This document shows, one piece after another, positions 59,751-64,000 of a stretch of 64,000 nucleotides of DNA (the first letter of the stretch is position 1; each line of letters begins with the position of its first letter). The translations under genes and the position numbers were made by a program. The DNA is from an uncultured Verrucomicrobiales bacterium (GTDB taxonomy: Bacteria; Verrucomicrobiota; Verrucomicrobiia; Verrucomicrobiales; DEV007). The notes under the pieces are model-generated. The model did not search any database and was not told where the DNA came from. It saw only the letters and a program-made list of their open reading frames with translations. The stretch covers positions 151,950-215,949 of the forward strand of contig CALSSN010000004.1 in NCBI GenBank assembly GCA_943789025.1. Direction: 5' to 3'.

Positions 59751-59829
59751 GCGCACTGAACCTCTGCTTTACTTTTCTCATCGGATAACCCATATTCCGC
59801 CCCGCTCGGAAACCAGCCTCCCAAAGGAT

Positions 59830-60541
59830 ATGTCCATTATCATCAGCCTCCTCACCGTCATCATGGTGTTTGTCAGTCTTCTTATCGTTCTGCTTGTGCT
59901 TATGCAGCGGCCGAAACAGGAGGGCCTTGGTGCGGCGTTTGGCGGCGGAATGACGGACCAGATGTTTGGTGCCCAGACCAGCAATGTCCTCCAGCGAGGG
60001 ACCGTCTGGCTGGCGATCGCTTTTTTTCGTTATTTCTTTGCTTCTCTCCGTACTCATTTCACAGCGGAACAAAAAAGATAAAGAGCTCGGATCTGGCCTG
60101 TCCGAGGGTGGCGGTAGTGCCGCCTCTGTGGGACTCGAGGAGTCAGCTCTGGCTCCCATCTCGGGGACGTCTGGAGTTCTTGGTGGAGTGGATGCTGAGG
60201 CCGCTGCTGCGCTTGGCCTGGAACAACCATCCGCCCTGGGAGGAGGAGAAGCGCCAGCCCCCGCCGCCGAGACAGCTGGTGTCCCAGAGCTTCCTCAGGT
60301 TCCTGCGAGTGCTCCGGAATCGCTACCAGCTCAAAAGGCTAAGGCCTCTGCGCCAGAGGGTCAGCCAAGTTCTGAAGCAACCCCTGTCGCGGCGCCATCT
60401 CCAGCCGCTGCCACACCAGCTGCAGTGGTGCCTCTTGCCCCTGAGGCTTCTCCATCGGTCCCCAAGCGTGTCTCGGAATCGCAACCTGCTCAGAAGAAGG
60501 CTGCGGCCCCAGTGTCGCCAGCCCCTGTTCCAGGGAATTAG
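59830..60541 (+). CDS. secG: Preprotein translocase subunit SecG with long Ala/Pro-rich C-terminal tail, frameshifted at poly-T 60021..60027
   Basis: MSIIISLLTVIMVFVSLLIVLLVLMQRPKQEGLGAAFGGGMTDQMFGAQTSNVLQRGTVWLAIAFF; second TM continues in next frame (FVISLLLSVLISQRNKKD). Confidence 0.82.
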
Positions 60542-60636
60542 GAGTGTCTCTTTCTTTCATGCGGGGCTGGTCCTTCGCATCGAAGGTTGTCGGGACAGCA
60601 GCAACCATGTCCTCTTGTTCCCTTTCAGCGTGTAGA

Positions 60637-62226
60637 ATGACCAGTGCTTTTGGAGTGCTGGCAGTGCTTCTGCTCAGTGCCTGTGGTGAAGGACGCCGGG
60701 AACGAGCTGATTTCGTTTTCATCAATGGCGCCGAGCCAGAGAGCCTCGACCCGGCGCATATCACCGCCCAGGTGGGTATGCGGGTCGGGTCCGCTCTCTT
60801 CGAGGGACTGACGCGGTTGGACAAGAACGGCAGCCCCGGACCGGCCATGGCTTCATCCTGGCAGGTTTCTGAGGCTGGCTTGACCTACACCTTCCACCTT
60901 CGGCAGGATGCTCACTGGGAAGACGGTTCTCCCTTGACCGCTGCTGACCTTCTTGGTTCCTGGAAGCGGGTGCTCACCCCATCTACCGGCTCCCCTTACT
61001 GTGCCCAGCTTTATCCGATCCGCGGAGCGCGTGCTTTCAACGAGGGACTGAATTCGGATTTTTCCATGGTTGGTGTGCAGGCTCCGGATGACCATACCCT
61101 GGTCGTCGAACTTGAGAGCCCGACGCCTTATTTTCTCGACCTCTGCGCCTTCATCACTCTGGCACCAGTCCATCTCGCCAGCGTCGAAAAGCACGGCGAT
61201 CGCTGGACGAAACCTGGGAATTTGATCGGCAATGGACCATATCGCCTCACTTCCTGGAGGCTGAACGATCGCATCCGTCTCGAGAAAAATCCTCATTACT
61301 GGGATGCTGAGAACGTGGCTTTGAAGACGGTCGATATCATGCCGGTAGATGAACCGAATACTGCCATGAACTTCTTTCTGACCGGCGCAGTGGATCTGAT
61401 CATGGATAAGGGGATGATTCCAAATACGATGGTCGACGCCCTCAGGAAGCAGCCATACTTTCACAGCGACGACTTTCTTGGTACCTACTTCCTGCGGTTC
61501 AATACCACCAAAGCTCCGTTCGATGACCCGCGCGTCCGGCGCGCCTTCGCCATGGCGATCGACCGGGAAAGGATTGTCACTAAGATCACCCGACTTGGCG
61601 AGCGGGTGGCCACCGGACTGGTTCCTCCGGAGACCGGCGAGGGCTACCGTCCGCCAGCGAGCAGCACTGGCTTCGATCCTGAGGGTGCTCGCTCTCAGCT
61701 CGCTGCAGCCGGGTTTCCCGGTGGGAAAGGCTTTCCGCTTGTCGAATACCTTTACATGGCAAAAAGCGTCGAGACCCACATCGCGGTTGAACTCCAGAAT
61801 ATGTGGAGCAGCCATCTCGGAGTGAATGTCTCGCTGACTAAGCAGGAGGCGAAAGTCTACTACTCTTCGATGGGCAAGCTGTCCTACGATGTGTGCCGCT
61901 CGAGTTGGGTCGGCGACTACAATGATCCGAACACTTTTATCGAGATGTTTGTCACCGGCGGGGGCAACAACCGTACCGGTTATGCGAGCGAGCAATTTGA
62001 TGGACTTGTCGAGTCTGCGGCCCGTGAGCCGGACCCCGCCCGCCGCTACAGTCTCCTCGAGGATGCAGAGCGGCTGCTGGTTTCAGAAGATGCCGTCATC
62101 GCGCCCATTTATCATTATGTGGGCGTGCAGTTTTACCATCGTGACCGGCTGGGAGGGATCGAGGCCAACCTTATCGACGTTCACCCGTTTCGGGAGATGT
62201 TCTGGAAGAGCGGGGCACCCGAATAA
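60637..62226 (+). CDS. Peptide ABC transporter substrate-binding lipoprotein (OppA family)
   Basis: Lipobox LLLSACGEG; NGAEPESLDPAHITAQVG, ADLLGSWKRVL, DDPRVRRAFAMAIDRERI. Confidence 0.93.
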   Translation: MTSAFGVLAVLLLSACGEGRRERADFVFINGAEPESLDPAHITAQVGMRVGSALFEGLTRLDKNGSPGPAMASSWQVSEAGLTYTFHLRQDAHWEDGSPLTAADLLGSWKRVLTPSTGSPYCAQLYPIRGARAFNEGLNSDFSMVGVQAPDDHTLVVELESPTPYFLDLCAFITLAPVHLASVEKHGDRWTKPGNLIGNGPYRLTSWRLNDRIRLEKNPHYWDAENVALKTVDIMPVDEPNTAMNFFLTGAVDLIMDKGMIPNTMVDALRKQPYFHSDDFLGTYFLRFNTTKAPFDDPRVRRAFAMAIDRERIVTKITRLGERVATGLVPPETGEGYRPPASSTGFDPEGARSQLAAAGFPGGKGFPLVEYLYMAKSVETHIAVELQNMWSSHLGVNVSLTKQEAKVYYSSMGKLSYDVCRSSWVGDYNDPNTFIEMFVTGGGNNRTGYASEQFDGLVESAAREPDPARRYSLLEDAERLLVSEDAVIAPIYHYVGVQFYHRDRLGGIEANLIDVHPFREMFWKSGAPE

Positions 62227-62414
62227 GGAAAGTCAGGAACCACGGCAGGAACAGCAGGGCACGGAACGAGAGTGGCGGCCCTTCCTCCAGGCGGGGTAGC
62301 CTTCCCGCGGGGGCGTTTCCAGTAACTTCCTCTTGCGTTTCGGCCTTCCCACGTCCTTCATTCACGCCCAGGTTTTTCGATCCCAGCCAGCCAGCCAACC
62401 TATCCACAACGACC

Positions 62415-64000
62415 ATGCCAGACAATTCTACTACTGACCCCGCCCGCATGGAGAAAATCGTCAGTCTCTGCAAACGCAAGGGTTTCGTTTTCCAGTCTGC
62501 TGAAATCTACGGTGGCCTCAACGGGTGCTGGGATTACGGCCCGGTCGGTGCCGAGCTGAAGCGAAATATCAAAGATTACTGGTGGAAGCGCATGGTTCGG
62601 GATCGCGACGATGTGGTCGGCATGGACGGCTCGATCCTGACCCACCGCAAAGTTCTCATCGCATCCGGCCATGTCGGTGGGTTCTCTGACCCTCTTGCAA
62701 CCTGCAAGGTCTGCAAGAAGCACGTCCGTTTTGATCAGCTGCGCGAACTGATCGCGCAGTCCGAGTGGGCGCAGTCACTTGCCGGCGTCATGGAGGTCGT
62801 GTCCCCCGGTGATCCCGCGGGAGTTCGCGTGGAGTCGGAAGCGCTGCTCCGCTGGGTCAGAAAGAAGGGCGCGAGGCTGGCTCCGGGCCTGGCCTTGGTC
62901 CGGAGTCCCGACGTGACCCTTTCCTGGCTCTCCGACGAGGTGGAGCGTCATCAGCCGCTTGACCCATGGTATTTTACCCAGCTGGTGGCCACCGAGCAAC
63001 TCGCCCAGACCGGTCCGGTCAACCCGTGCCCCCACTGCGGCGGGGAGCTCACCGAGGCCCGTGAGTTCGACCTCATGTTTTCCACCCACATGGGGGCGGT
63101 GAAAGACGAGGAGAATATCGCCTACCTGCGCCCAGAGACGGCGCAGACGATCTTCACCCAGTTCAAGAATGTCTGTGACCAGACCGGGGAGCGCGTCAAG
63201 TTGCCGTTTGGTATCGCCCAGGTCGGGAAGGCCTTCCGCAATGAGATCAACCCGCGCAATTTCACCTTCCGGTCGCGTGAGTTTGAGCAGATGGAGATCG
63301 AATATTTCTGTAAGGAAGAGGATGGCATGCGCCTGACCGACGAGTGGCTGGAGACGCGGCTCTCCTGGTATCAAGAAATAGGTCTGCCGCGCGAAAAACT
63401 CCACGTCCTCGATGTCCCTGATGGCGAGCGGGCCCACTATTCGAAGAAGACCTACGACATCGAATATGCCTTCCCCTTTGGGGTGCAGGAACTCGAAGGG
63501 GTGGCCTACCGTACCGATTACGACCTCGGCAAGCACAGCGAGGCCTGCGGCAAAGACCAGGATTACTTCGACGAGGTGACCAAGGAGCGCCTCATTCCGC
63601 ACGTCGTCGAGCCGAGCGCGGGTGCCGATCGGACGGTCCTTGCAGTGCTCTGTGAGGCCTACGACGAGGAGACGATCACTAACGACAAGGGGAAAGAAGA
63701 GACGCGGACGGTGATGCGTTTCTCCCCGCGGATTGCCCCGATCAAAGTTGCCATTCTGCCACTGCTTAAAAACAAGCCTGAGCTGGTGGCAAAGGCGCGC
63801 CAGGTGGAAGCAATTCTGAGACCGCACATGCAGACTGCTTTTGACCTGACCGGAGCGATTGGCCGTCGTTACCGTCGCCAGGACGAAGTTGGTACTCCCT
63901 TCTGTCTCACCATTGATTTTGAAACTATCGGCGAGGCAGAAAATGGAGCGGCGGAGGAACTCGTAGACACCGTCACCCTGCGGCATCGTGATACCATGGA
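62415..64000 (+). CDS. glyS: Glycyl-tRNA synthetase, alpha2-type (3' truncated by window edge)
   Basis: MPDNSTTDPARMEKIVSLCKRKGFVFQSAEIYGGLNGCWDYGPVGAELKRNI; ETAQTIFTQFKNV, GIAQVGKAFRNEINPRNFTFRSREFEQMEIE. Not in ORF track because no stop is reached in the window. Confidence 0.95.
   Translation, partial: MPDNSTTDPARMEKIVSLCKRKGFVFQSAEIYGGLNGCWDYGPVGAELKRNIKDYWWKRMVRDRDDVVGMDGSILTHRKVLIASGHVGGFSDPLATCKVCKKHVRFDQLRELIAQSEWAQSLAGVMEVVSPGDPAGVRVESEALLRWVRKKGARLAPGLALVRSPDVTLSWLSDEVERHQPLDPWYFTQLVATEQLAQTGPVNPCPHCGGELTEAREFDLMFSTHMGAVKDEENIAYLRPETAQTIFTQFKNVCDQTGERVKLPFGIAQVGKAFRNEINPRNFTFRSREFEQMEIEYFCKEEDGMRLTDEWLETRLSWYQEIGLPREKLHVLDVPDGERAHYSKKTYDIEYAFPFGVQELEGVAYRTDYDLGKHSEACGKDQDYFDEVTKERLIPHVVEPSAGADRTVLAVLCEAYDEETITNDKGKEETRTVMRFSPRIAPIKVAILPLLKNKPELVAKARQVEAILRPHMQTAFDLTGAIGRRYRRQDEVGTPFCLTIDFETIGEAENGAAEELVDTVTLRHRDTM

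Noticed and set aside
62775-63986. 403-aa minus-strand ORF at the window end
   Set aside because: Antisense of glycyl-tRNA synthetase, which is the unambiguous coding frame.
1-64000. CRISPR arrays, rRNA operons, prophage or defence islands
   Set aside because: No regularly spaced repeats, rRNA-like sequence, phage structural genes or recognisable defence genes were seen by eye; tRNAs would need tRNAscan to exclude.

Overview
This 64 kb window is gene-dense and GC-rich. The gene content (DUF1080/ThuA genes, PEP-CTERM autotransporter-like protein, DUF5069, MglA-like GTPase) suggests a Verrucomicrobiota/PVC-type bacterium; this is inferred, not computed. Most of it is ordinary metabolism and envelope biology: alpha-2-macroglobulin, HtrA-type proteases, deoC/ALDH, SLC13 permease, KAS, DUF255/YyaL, PepP, M28 peptidase, polysaccharide deacetylase, Ogt, SecG, OppA-like SBP and GlyRS. 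The strongest unexpected signal is selenocysteine recoding at two loci, both split or missed in the ORF track. (i) A formate dehydrogenase alpha subunit on the minus strand has an in-frame TGA at the catalytic position (NCSRA-U-HAPTVAGLA), followed by a stem-loop with a GGUCU apical loop. (ii) A small exported heavy-metal-associated (HMA) protein at 13446..13766 (-), absent from the ORF track, has an in-frame TGA at the first Cys of the metal-binding CxxC motif (VTGVT-like UGGC), also followed by a candidate bSECIS stem-loop. Other points of interest: an ALDH16-like enzyme split into a catalytic ALDH and a dead ALDH next to deoC; an HtrA protease paired with a pseudoprotease whose PDZ sits inside the trypsin fold; an MglA-like GTPase operon with a repeat-motif partner; and an intact IS5-type element with 12-bp inverted repeats and a 6-bp putative target duplication. 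Single-base indels cluster around 47-60 kb, including housekeeping genes, and look more like sequence errors than biology. No CRISPR, rRNA or confident tRNA was seen by eye.
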